Shown: one piece after another, positions 1 to 5,173 of the stretch
How the letters are laid out: the number at the start of each line of letters is the position of its first letter
Position numbering within the stretch: the stretch's first letter is position 1
DNA from: Clostridiales bacterium
Lineage (GTDB): Bacteria; Bacillota; Clostridia; Lachnospirales; Lachnospiraceae
Length of the DNA: 8,462 bases
Direction: 5' to 3'
Assembly (NCBI GenBank): GCA_019423835.1
Contig: JAHZAR010000016.1
Coordinates: 10,359 to 18,820, forward strand
Notes under the pieces: model-generated
Database searches by the model: none
What the model was told of the DNA's origin: nothing
The model's input: only the letters and a program-made list of their open reading frames with translations
Program-made: the position numbers and the translations under genes

Positions 1-147
1 GGCCATCTGGTATGCTGTGCACTTTTCCTTCTCCCTGTGAGGAATCGCAATCACCTGGCATTCCCTGAGTATCCGCACAGCTTTCAGAGTCATAAGCTCC
101 GGATCCCCCGGCCCCACTCCCACGCCGTATAAACGTCCCTGTTTCAT
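1..147 (-). CDS. cbiL: Cobalt-precorrin-2 C20-methyltransferase CbiL (5' part, cut by window edge)
   Basis: Only the first 49 codons are in the window; the rest lies beyond position 1. The translation starts MKQGRLYGVGVGPGDPELM and continues through a TLKAVRIL stretch. The glycine-rich GVGPGDPELMTLKAV segment (about residues 9-23) is the N-terminal SAM-binding loop of the precorrin methyltransferase (tetrapyrrole methylase) fold, and the LYGVGVGPGDPELMTLKAV form is characteristic of CbiL/CobI. CbiL uses SAM to methylate C20 of cobalt-factor II/precorrin-2 in the cytoplasm. The ATG at 147 is preceded by a purine-rich stretch (GGAAGG, then AGGA 5 nt before the start). The gene follows the cbiD stop by 72 bp on the same strand, which fits an anaerobic cobalamin operon. 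Other tetrapyrrole methylases share the loop, so the subfamily call is likely but not certain from 49 residues. Confidence 0.85.
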   Translation of the reverse strand, partial: MKQGRLYGVGVGPGDPELMTLKAVRILRECQVIAIPHREKEKCTAYQMA

Positions 148-219
148 CTGTATCCTGTCCTTCCTGTCTTATTCTCAAATCTGCATTCTTCTGCCGAATT
201 TATATAATGCCTCATCGGC

Positions 220-1515
220 TTACCGGTTCCCGGCATCCGGAACGCCGGAATTTTTTTTCAGCCTTTCTGCCATATCCTGTGCGCCATCTGTCATGCCCAG
301 AATTCCCGAGGCCCCGGAAAACACAATCACCTCTGTCCTGAGTCCACATCTTACCTCTAAAACCTTCCGGATCCGCCCTGTAACAATCTTCATCACCGGA
401 GCAAGGACCCCTCTGGCCTTGAGAAGCTCTGCTGCCTCATCAGTCGTATTCATGGAAAGCACCGTCTCTGCCAGGGCTTTATACTCCGTTTTTCCTTCCT
501 GCTCAAAGCTATCAAATTCTTCTCTTTTTCCCTGTACCTGCCGCGCGGCCTCCTCCACGCAGTCTGCCAGAATTTCCATTCTCCTGTCGCCGTACTTTGA
601 GTGGGTATTCATCACTCCCCCTGCTACCTTCACCAGCTTTCCCAGATGTCCGGCAAACAGCACTTCCCTGATTCCTGCCTCCCTCAGCATCTGAAAGGTC
701 TCCCCGACAAAATTGCTGCATTTGACGAAGGATTCCATGGAAAGGCCCAGGCTCTCCAGAAGAAACGCTGCCCCATAGTTTCCGGGGGCCACGGCCAGGA
801 TCCTTCTGCCCTCTGCCGCATGTACCTGTATATCCAGGCGGATCGTTTCCAGCAGCGCTTCCTCGCTCATGGGATTGACAATCCCCGTAGTTCCCAGCAC
901 GGAAATTCCCCCCACAATGCCCAGGTGGGGATTAAAGGTCTTTTCCGCCAGCTTTTCTCCATCAGGGATGGAGATCTCCACACAGATGGGACGCTTCTCC
1001 CCGTATTCCCTGACAGCTTCTCGCACAGCGTCGGCAATCATTCTGCGGGGTACCGGATTTATAGCCGGATACCCCGGCGGGCATTTCAGTCCCCTCTTTG
1101 TCACCCTTCCGATTCCTCTTCCGCCGCCTATGTATACGCTCAATGGTTCCCTGCAGTCAACGTATGTCCCAGGGAGTTCTTCGGACTCTCTCTCCCCCTC
1201 CTCTCCCGGGACATTCTCCTTTCTCTCTTCAGAAACGGCTTTCCGTCCAGCCAGTGAAACGGCTGCATACACCAGAGCTCCATCGGTCACATCGGGATCA
1301 TCCCCGGCATCCTTTCTCACCGCACAGGTTTCCCTCCTGTCTCCCGGCTCTTTCCCGGGCCACCATACCTCAAACACAGCCTCGAGTCCTCCTGGAGTCA
1401 TCAGAGAAACCGACTTTTCCCTCACTCCGCCTAAAAGTGCCCGGGCTGCTGCCTTCGCTGCAGCCGCGGCGCAGGTTCCCGTAGTGAATCCCTTTCTCAG
1501 CTCTTTTTTCTCCAT
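220..1515 (-). CDS. cbiD: Cobalt-precorrin-5B C1-methyltransferase CbiD
   Basis: CbiD adds the C1 methyl group from SAM during ring contraction in the anaerobic cobalamin pathway. Family hallmarks are visible, numbering from the upstream ATG at 1527: the N-terminal RKGFTTGTCAAAAAKAA (11-27), KDAGDDPDVTDG (72-83), GRVTKRGL and PAINPVPRRMI (140-164), LGTTGIVNPMSEEAL (211-225) and GHLGKLVKVAGGVMNTHSKYGD (293-314). I chose the ATG at 1515, giving 431 aa. A GGGG stretch lies 6 nt before it, and homologues begin only a few residues before the GFTTGTC motif. The ATG at 1527 has no visible Shine-Dalgarno sequence but is in frame and cannot be excluded. The protein is longer than the usual 360-380 aa, mainly because of a Glu/Arg-rich insertion at residues 97-121. 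The gene follows cbiK with a gap of about 40 bp and precedes cbiL. Confidence 0.95.
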   Translation of the reverse strand: MEKKELRKGFTTGTCAAAAAKAAARALLGGVREKSVSLMTPGGLEAVFEVWWPGKEPGDRRETCAVRKDAGDDPDVTDGALVYAAVSLAGRKAVSEERKENVPGEEGERESEELPGTYVDCREPLSVYIGGGRGIGRVTKRGLKCPPGYPAINPVPRRMIADAVREAVREYGEKRPICVEISIPDGEKLAEKTFNPHLGIVGGISVLGTTGIVNPMSEEALLETIRLDIQVHAAEGRRILAVAPGNYGAAFLLESLGLSMESFVKCSNFVGETFQMLREAGIREVLFAGHLGKLVKVAGGVMNTHSKYGDRRMEILADCVEEAARQVQGKREEFDSFEQEGKTEYKALAETVLSMNTTDEAAELLKARGVLAPVMKIVTGRIRKVLEVRCGLRTEVIVFSGASGILGMTDGAQDMAERLKKNSGVPDAGNR

Positions 1516-1554
1516 GTTTATCCCCATGTTCTGTTTCAGTTCATTTTTTAGGCA

Positions 1555-2472
1555 TCATTTCTCCGCCCTCTGCTTCTGACAACTTCCCTTCATTTCGTGA
1601 CCCTTTGCTTCTGCCAGAAAGAGTTCTGCCAGACGGGCATGCCTTACATAGATTTCCCTGATTCCCCGGTACTCTCCAAGGCCTCTGTCGAGCAGGGAAA
1701 CCTGAAAGCCCCTCTCCTTCAGGCGGCTTTTCCAGGTGTTCTTTTCCTCTCCTCCTCTGTCGCGGAGTATATGCCGGCCGGAAGAAAGCATAAATGGAAC
1801 CAGACAGATATGAGATCCACGGGAAGTCCCCGCCCGCCGGATGATCGTTTCAAAATCCCGTTCTGCCTCCTCAAGAGTCGCAAAATGCATGGCTCCTCCG
1901 CTCAGCTCGCAGGCCAGGGCTTCCATCGTGTCAGAGAAAGTTTCCTTTTCTTTCTCTGTCCTGGCGTCTCCATTTTCTTTCCTGGTCCTGCTGTCCTCTC
2001 TCTCCCCACTGGCAGGGGCAGCTGTTCCATGCCCTGCCAGAAGATAAATTCCCTCATTATGTAGTGCAGGCAGTTCTGCCCACACAGCACGGACTGCCTG
2101 TATTCTGTCCTCTTTTGTATCCAGCAGAGGATTTCCCAGGCATACTTTTTTGCAGACAGACGGATGTGCCAGCAGCCATGCAGACAGCGTGCTTCTCAGC
2201 CGGCTGTACTCCTCACCTGCCGTCAGAAAGGTGGGCTGTACAATCAGCTCGCCTGCCCCCCTCCCTGCCATCTCATCCAGGGCTTCCCTCACGGTGCAGA
2301 CAGAATCCTTCCCCGTCCTTTTCAGCGCTTTCACAATTTTCCGGCTGGTAAAGGCCCGAAAAATCTGATGCTCCGGGAAGGCCTCTGCCAGTTCCCGCTC
2401 AACGGCCCCTATCGTCTTTTCCCTCGTCTCATCCACAGTCGTTCCGAAACTGACTGCAAGAACCGCTCTCAT
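1555..2472 (-). CDS. cbiK: Sirohydrochlorin cobaltochelatase CbiK (anaerobic)
   Basis: CbiK inserts Co2+ into sirohydrochlorin, the entry step of the anaerobic cobalamin route, without ATP. The 305-aa protein starts MRAVLAVSFGTTVDETREKT, which matches the family N-terminus. Two histidines, in LLAGHGT (H148) and VPFMLSSGRH (H234), sit where the two metal-binding histidines of Salmonella CbiK lie. GEEY (86-89) corresponds to the conserved acidic active-site segment. The open frame extends upstream to 2688, but the ATG at 2472 is the real start: it has GGAGG 6 nt upstream, it begins the conserved domain, and the extension would overlap the spore-protein gene. At 305 aa it exceeds the roughly 260 aa of the Salmonella enzyme, mostly because of a charged insertion at residues 153-179 directly after GHGT. 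It is the first gene of the cobalamin run and has its own candidate promoter at 2584-2612. Confidence 0.92.
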   Translation of the reverse strand: MRAVLAVSFGTTVDETREKTIGAVERELAEAFPEHQIFRAFTSRKIVKALKRTGKDSVCTVREALDEMAGRGAGELIVQPTFLTAGEEYSRLRSTLSAWLLAHPSVCKKVCLGNPLLDTKEDRIQAVRAVWAELPALHNEGIYLLAGHGTAAPASGEREDSRTRKENGDARTEKEKETFSDTMEALACELSGGAMHFATLEEAERDFETIIRRAGTSRGSHICLVPFMLSSGRHILRDRGGEEKNTWKSRLKERGFQVSLLDRGLGEYRGIREIYVRHARLAELFLAEAKGHEMKGSCQKQRAEK

Positions 2473-2525
2473 CCTTTTCCTCCATCGGAACTGTTTTTGC
2501 CTCCCGCGCAGCTTTCCCGTTTTTT

Positions 2526-2540
2526 GCCGTCTCATGCGGC
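2526..2540 (-). other. Small hairpin in the cbiK leader
   Basis: The predicted cbiK 5' leader (about 2577 to 2473) contains GCCG-CATGAGA-CGGC, a 4-bp stem with a 7-nt loop followed by an A-run. It lies between the predicted promoter and the Shine-Dalgarno sequence. I could not assemble a cobalamin riboswitch from this leader, which at about 105 nt is shorter than the usual riboswitch. Function is unknown and the hairpin could be chance. Confidence 0.25.
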
Positions 2541-2583
2541 CGTATGTCCTGTTTTTACATTCTTCACCGTTAAATGCCTTATC

Positions 2584-2612
2584 ATTATATTCGATCAGAT
2601 GTTTTCTTTCAA
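2584..2612 (-). promoter_or_regulatory. Sigma-A-type promoter for cbiK-cbiD-cbiL
   Basis: On the minus strand TTGAAA (2612-2607) is followed after exactly 17 bp by TATAAT (2589-2584). This gives 5/6 and 6/6 matches to the vegetative consensus with optimal spacing. Predicted transcription begins near 2577, about 105 nt before the cbiK ATG. The -35 box and most of the spacer lie within the last codons of the spore-protein gene. The match is seen directly; activity is inferred. Confidence 0.75.
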
Positions 2613-2819
2613 TAGTTCCTTTTTCATTTCCCGCTTGCGTTTTGTAATCAGCCCTCCAATCCGGCCGCTTTCTTTTGAGGTCAGACATTTCCAGCCCCCG
2701 CTGATCACCTTATCCCCAAGCCCCAGTTCTTCAGCAATTTCAAATTTCAGCTTTTCCTCCGGGCTCAGATTTGCCGGATCAAATATTTCGTTTTTTTTGT
2801 CCTTCTTTTTCTGTGTCAT
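2595..2819 (-). CDS. Alpha/beta-type small acid-soluble spore protein
   Basis: This 74-aa protein has the core of clostridial alpha/beta-type SASPs: KFEIAEELGLGDKV (25-38), then GGWKCLTSKESGRIGGLIT (41-59), followed by KRKREM. SASPs coat spore DNA in the developing forespore, protect it from UV and chemical damage, and are degraded by the Gpr protease at germination. The N-terminus is an added Lys-rich segment (MTQKKKDKKNEIFD) and the C-terminus is also Lys-rich; both suit DNA binding. A Cys sits in the core at residue 44. The ATG at 2819 has a strong AAGGAGG 8 nt upstream. A sigma-G-like promoter lies at 2856-2884. No terminator separates it from cbiK, and the cbiK promoter overlaps its 3' end. 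I cannot assign one of the named ssp genes. Confidence 0.93.
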   Translation of the reverse strand: MTQKKKDKKNEIFDPANLSPEEKLKFEIAEELGLGDKVISGGWKCLTSKESGRIGGLITKRKREMKKELLKENI

Positions 2820-2855
2820 AGGTCATGCCTCCTTCTGTTCTTCAAGATTCAATAG

Positions 2856-2884
2856 GAGTATGCCCCCTCCCGGGGCACCTATAC
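2856..2884 (-). promoter_or_regulatory. Candidate sigma-G (forespore) promoter of the spore-protein gene
   Basis: On the minus strand GTATA (2884-2880) and CATACTC (2862-2856) are separated by 17 bp. These resemble the sigma-G consensus GHATR and CATWHTA, with one mismatch in the -10. Start would be near 2849, just upstream of the Shine-Dalgarno sequence. The spacer contains an inverted repeat (TGCCCC/GGGGCA, 2861-2877). Sigma-G control is expected for this gene class, which raises confidence in a moderate motif match. Confidence 0.5.
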
Positions 2885-2943
2885 ACCAGAGACTGATTTT
2901 TGCCCATCCGCTTTATTCTGCAAGGCTTCTGCCTGTTCACAGC

Positions 2944-2994
2944 AAAAAGGCCGCCCTGCCGGCGCTCTCACTGCGCACAGCAGAAACGGCCCCC
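2944..2994 (-). terminator. Intrinsic terminator of the padR-pspC operon
   Basis: About 25 bp after the pspC stop, the minus strand reads GGCCG...CGGCC (2991-2987 pairing with 2953-2949). Inside are further paired segments CTGC/GCAG and GCGC/GCGC, and TTTTT follows (2948-2944). It is a long GC-rich hairpin with a U-tract on the correct strand, so it should end the four-gene operon before the spore-protein promoter. Confidence 0.88.
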
Positions 2995-3017
2995 TATACG
3001 GCTGCCTCTCGCCTCTC

Positions 3018-3200
3018 TCAATTTTCCTGTGGGATAATCAGACATGCCACAAGATAGACTATCAGCCCGATTCCGGTCATACACCAGATTGCCCACAGCA
3101 GCCGGATAATCGTCGGATCGATCCCTGTAAATTCACCAAGGCCGCCGCACACACCACACAACATCCTGTTTCTGTCTGAACGATATAATTTTCTTTCCAT
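3018..3200 (-). CDS. PspC-domain small membrane protein
   Basis: This 60-aa protein is essentially a single PspC domain. It opens with MERKLYRSDRNRMLCGVCGG, continues LGEFTGIDPTIIRLLW, has one hydrophobic helix at about residues 32-56, and ends ACLIIPQEN. RNRMLCGVCGGLGEFTGIDPT followed by a transmembrane helix and IIP is the family signature. PspC proteins are inner-membrane partners in phage-shock or envelope-stress responses. In Firmicutes, single-domain versions often accompany PadR and HAAS (DUF1700) genes, as here. The ATG at 3200 has GGGAG 5 nt upstream. It is the last gene of the operon, followed by the terminator at 2944-2994. A 97-bp gap separates it from the preceding gene, wider than the other junctions in the operon, and may be a remnant of lost coding sequence. 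Specific function is not established. Confidence 0.9.
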   Translation of the reverse strand: MERKLYRSDRNRMLCGVCGGLGEFTGIDPTIIRLLWAIWCMTGIGLIVYLVACLIIPQEN

Positions 3201-3297
3201 TTCTTCTCCCTGCCCTTTCCTTTGTCCTCAAAGACTTCAGACTGCCCCTTCAATGAACTGTCTTCCATCATATTTTTCACGTTTTTCTCTTTGATTG

Positions 3298-3552
3298 TCA
3301 ATGGTTTGTCCGGTTCAGAAATACCATGCAGCCGCCTCCTCTGTGACCTCCTTCATGGTCAAAATCCCACCATTCATCCTCGTCATGGAAAAGTTCGTCC
3401 TCCACCGCATCTTCCACTCTGTCCAGAAAGTAATCGAGCGTTTTATGGGACAGTCTCATGCCCCCGGCCACTCCGGCAGCTGCCGCTGTCACCATCCCAA
3501 TCACAATCAGGATTCCGCCAGCGAGCAGCAGATTTCTCATCCAGCGCTTCAT
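3298..3552 (-). CDS. Short membrane-anchored acidic protein, probably truncated DUF4097-type protein
   Basis: This 84-aa product has a basic start (MKRWMRN), one transmembrane helix at about residues 7-30, and then an acidic, aromatic and His/Gly-rich tail (VEDAVEDELFHDEDEWWDFD, then HEGGHRGGG) before an abrupt NRTNH end. Its ATG overlaps the stop of the HAAS gene in an ATGA arrangement (3552-3549), indicating translational coupling. In related PadR-HAAS operons this position normally holds a longer protein with the same N-terminal anchor and a C-terminal beta-rich DUF4097 domain of about 200 residues. That domain is absent here. The next 97 bp are open in another frame, which would read HGISEPDKPLTIKEKNVKN, so a deletion with frameshift is possible. 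The expected architecture is recalled family knowledge and the truncation is inferred. It may still be expressed as a small membrane protein. Confidence 0.7.
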   Translation of the reverse strand: MKRWMRNLLLAGGILIVIGMVTAAAAGVAGGMRLSHKTLDYFLDRVEDAVEDELFHDEDEWWDFDHEGGHRGGGCMVFLNRTNH

Positions 3553-4463
3553 CGGTCCGCCTCCCCTCTCTTACTGCCGTTCCCGTTTTCTTCCTTCCGC
3601 CGGCCTCTGAAACAGCTTCCAAGTTTCCTGAATACCCACGGCAGAAAAGTTCCGTAAAAAAGAATTGCAAGAACCAGGGCCACAAGGCCGCAGCCCATCA
3701 TAATTAATCCGATTCCGAAAAACAGGAACCCTGCGGCAGGCTGTGCGGCAGTCCCAATCAGGGCTAAAACGGAAATCACAGCTCCGCCTATCAAAAGACT
3801 TCCCGTAATCACTCCCACAGTCAGGAGGAGACCGGCAAGCGTCACTATTACGGAAAAGAGGCCGCTGGCAAAGACACCCACACCGGCTATCCCGAGGCCA
3901 AAGAGAGCCAGGATGAAAGGCCACAGAAGGATCACTCCTGCAATACAGAGCGCTATCTGCCACCCTGCCATTCGCTCCTTCTTTCTGCTCTCTCTTGCAT
4001 AGCTTCCTTTCACATACTTCTCCCGGTTCTGTCCGGCTCTGTCTCCCTTCTCATTCCCGGTGTCCTCCTTCATGGCCTTCCCTCTTTCAGAATACGCCTG
4101 ATGACTAACCCGGGAAGCCGCTCTTTCGCCGCGGCTGTCTGACTCCTGCCCTCTGCTGTCGGCATCTTCCTTACCTTTCGAGCCGTCACTTTTCTCTGCC
4201 AGCTCATATCTCTTTTTCACAGGACCGGGCTCCATATATCCACTGTCGGTGAAAGCTCCGCCAGCCGCCGGCCCGTCTCCCAGACCGGAGCGGATGAGGT
4301 CTGCCAGCTCTTCCGGGCTCCCCAGTTCCTCAAGTACCTTTGCCGTGTTCTCACCTGCCTCGTCCAGATACCCCTGATAATAATCCAGAGCATCCAGCCG
4401 GTCATCCTCTGGAAGATCCGACAGCAATGCCTCCAGTCTCTCTAAAAATTCTTTTTTGTCCAT
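3549..4463 (-). CDS. HAAS (DUF1700) domain multi-pass membrane protein
   Basis: The N-terminus (residues 1-64, starting MDKKEFLERLEALLSDLPED and including ALDYYQGYLDEAGE and LGSPEELADLIRSGL) is the HAAS/DUF1700 helical domain. A long hydrophilic Ser/Arg/Glu/Lys-rich linker follows (about 80-165), then about four hydrophobic segments (roughly 168-192, 196-218, 220-238 and 246-272), and a basic cytoplasmic tail. HAAS proteins are typically encoded beside PadR regulators and are thought to act as membrane sensors or partners for them; the mechanism is not known here. It starts 3 bp after the padR stop, with a GGAGG 8 nt upstream inside padR, and overlaps the next gene by 4 bp. The linker is unusually long and polar compared with the compact HAAS-TM proteins I know. 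It may be unstructured. Confidence 0.9.
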   Translation of the reverse strand: MDKKEFLERLEALLSDLPEDDRLDALDYYQGYLDEAGENTAKVLEELGSPEELADLIRSGLGDGPAAGGAFTDSGYMEPGPVKKRYELAEKSDGSKGKEDADSRGQESDSRGERAASRVSHQAYSERGKAMKEDTGNEKGDRAGQNREKYVKGSYARESRKKERMAGWQIALCIAGVILLWPFILALFGLGIAGVGVFASGLFSVIVTLAGLLLTVGVITGSLLIGGAVISVLALIGTAAQPAAGFLFFGIGLIMMGCGLVALVLAILFYGTFLPWVFRKLGSCFRGRRKEENGNGSKRGEADR

Positions 4464-4466
4464 ACT

Positions 4467-4781
4467 CTATGCCTCCATCAGAATTTCTGAAATCCTCCCG
4501 GAATACACCGTCCACTCTCCTCTGTACAAATTCAGCTGCGCTCTTCCGGACTCTGTAATTCTGTAGTATCTCCTGTTTCTTCCATCAATCGCCATATCAT
4601 ACACTTCCAGACATCCCTCTTTCTGGAGCCTGCGCAGGACCGGGTAAAGAGTGGACTCTGATATGTCAATCGCTCTCCTGACATCCTGCGTAATTTTATA
4701 GCCATAGGTTCCTCCCGGTTCTCTGGACACAACCGCCAGCACTACCGCATCGAGAAGAGCCGCACCTGTATTAAATACCAT
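4467..4781 (-). CDS. PadR-family transcriptional regulator
   Basis: This 104-aa protein is a PadR-type winged-helix regulator with little beyond the DNA-binding domain. It begins MVFNTGAALLDAVVLAVVSR, continues GGTYGYKITQDVR, then ISESTLYPVLRRLQKEGCLE (recognition helix region, about 40-59) and GRNRRYYRITESGR (wing). The short C-terminal helix (82-102) should give dimerisation, as in the small PadR subfamily. The ATG at 4781 has GGTGA 6 nt upstream. It is the first gene of an operon with the HAAS protein, a short anchored protein and PspC. PadR proteins commonly repress their own operon by binding AT-rich inverted repeats, and such repeats overlap the promoter at 4934-4962. The inducing signal cannot be read from the sequence. 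It may be relayed by the HAAS protein. Confidence 0.94.
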   Translation of the reverse strand: MVFNTGAALLDAVVLAVVSREPGGTYGYKITQDVRRAIDISESTLYPVLRRLQKEGCLEVYDMAIDGRNRRYYRITESGRAQLNLYRGEWTVYSGRISEILMEA

Positions 4782-4927
4782 TCATGATCACCATCCCTTC
4801 CGCTTTTGCCCGGAATCCTTCCATAATCTGAAACGGCCCGGAATCAGGAAATACTTCATTTTCTTTTTTATCTGGCATCTCTTCAGGCCGTTCATATGAC
4901 AGAATACCACATATTATACGTTGTATA
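4782..4927 (-). other. Long padR leader with possible small upstream ORFs
   Basis: The predicted untranslated leader of about 145 nt has no intrinsic terminator. Two short frames can be read: an ATG at 4875 opening MPDKKENEVF, which runs 35 codons and overlaps the padR start, and an ATG at 4889 opening MNGLKRCQIK, a basic 35-codon frame that stops just before padR. Neither has a convincing Shine-Dalgarno sequence; the first has a weak GAAGAG. I would not annotate either as a gene without expression evidence. Confidence 0.25.
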
Positions 4928-4956
4928 ATATATATTATATATACTATAATATTATA
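4911..4956. promoter_or_regulatory. Candidate PadR operator array (AT-rich palindromes)
   Basis: Three inverted repeats overlap the padR promoter. ATATTATAC (4911-4919) and GTATAATAT (4923-4931) are perfect 9-bp arms around a 3-bp spacer. TATAATATATATTATA (4924-4939) is a perfect 16-bp palindrome covering the -10 box. TATAATATTATA (4945-4956) is a perfect 12-bp palindrome between -35 and -10. Such sites suit dimers of a PadR repressor controlling its own operon. The palindromes are seen directly and PadR binding is inferred. AT-rich sequence makes short palindromes easier to find by chance, but the 9-bp spaced repeat with G/C ends is harder to dismiss. Confidence 0.6.
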
Positions 4957-4962
4957 TGTCAA
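4934..4962 (-). promoter_or_regulatory. Perfect-consensus sigma-A promoter of the padR operon
   Basis: On the minus strand TTGACA (4962-4957) and TATAAT (4939-4934) are separated by exactly 17 bp, matching the vegetative consensus at all 12 positions. Transcription should start near 4927, leaving a leader of about 145 nt before padR. A promoter this strong driving a regulator operon implies tight repression, consistent with the overlapping palindromes. Confidence 0.88.
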
Positions 4963-5066
4963 TCAAAGATGAACATTCAGAATGAACCTTTTTCAGCCCT
5001 GTAAAATATCATAAGGCGATTCAGCCCCACATCAGCTTCCTCACAGCAGGGTCTTTCCCGCAGATT

Positions 5067-5110
5067 AAAAAAATATCCGGCGCTGCGGCTCCAAGACCAC
5101 AGCGCCGGAT
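5067..5110 (-). terminator. Intrinsic terminator of the secreted-protein gene
   Basis: On the minus strand ATCCGGCGCTG (5110-5100) pairs with CAGCGCCGGAT (5085-5075) as an 11-bp perfect stem, extendable by three pairs around an 8-nt loop. A run of seven T follows at 5073-5067. It lies 63 bp after the stop of the secreted-protein gene and upstream of the padR promoter, so it insulates the two units. Confidence 0.95.
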
Positions 5111-5173
5111 GTATTTCTGTCTGCACAGTCTGCTTCCCTGTTATTCTTCTCTGCTCTGCGCCTGGTTCTGTCC

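Noticed and set aside
601..1579. Several plus-strand frames opposite cbiD
   Set aside because: Shadows of a well-supported cbiD; Ser/Pro-rich with no motif.
2473..2688. Upstream extension of cbiK to an ATG at 2688 (377 aa)
   Set aside because: It overlaps the spore-protein gene, is not part of the CbiK domain, and the ATG at 2472 has an ideal Shine-Dalgarno sequence and the family N-terminus.
2164..3057. 297-codon plus-strand open frame
   Set aside because: It is antisense to cbiK, the spore-protein gene and pspC, Pro/Ser/Phe-rich low-complexity shadow composition, no recognisable domain, and it crosses a terminator.
3296..3301. TTGACA on the minus strand as a promoter for pspC
   Set aside because: No acceptable -10 lies 16-18 bp downstream; the nearest AT-rich match is about 19-23 bp away, and pspC fits in the padR operon.
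3077..3301. Minus-strand TTG-start frame of 74 codons
   Set aside because: It overlaps pspC in another frame and has no Shine-Dalgarno sequence; better explained as a remnant after the truncated third operon gene.
4771..4962. 63-codon minus-strand frame over the padR promoter
   Set aside because: Its first half is an Ile/Tyr-rich translation of the AT-rich promoter and operator palindromes; its predicted start lies in the -35 box.
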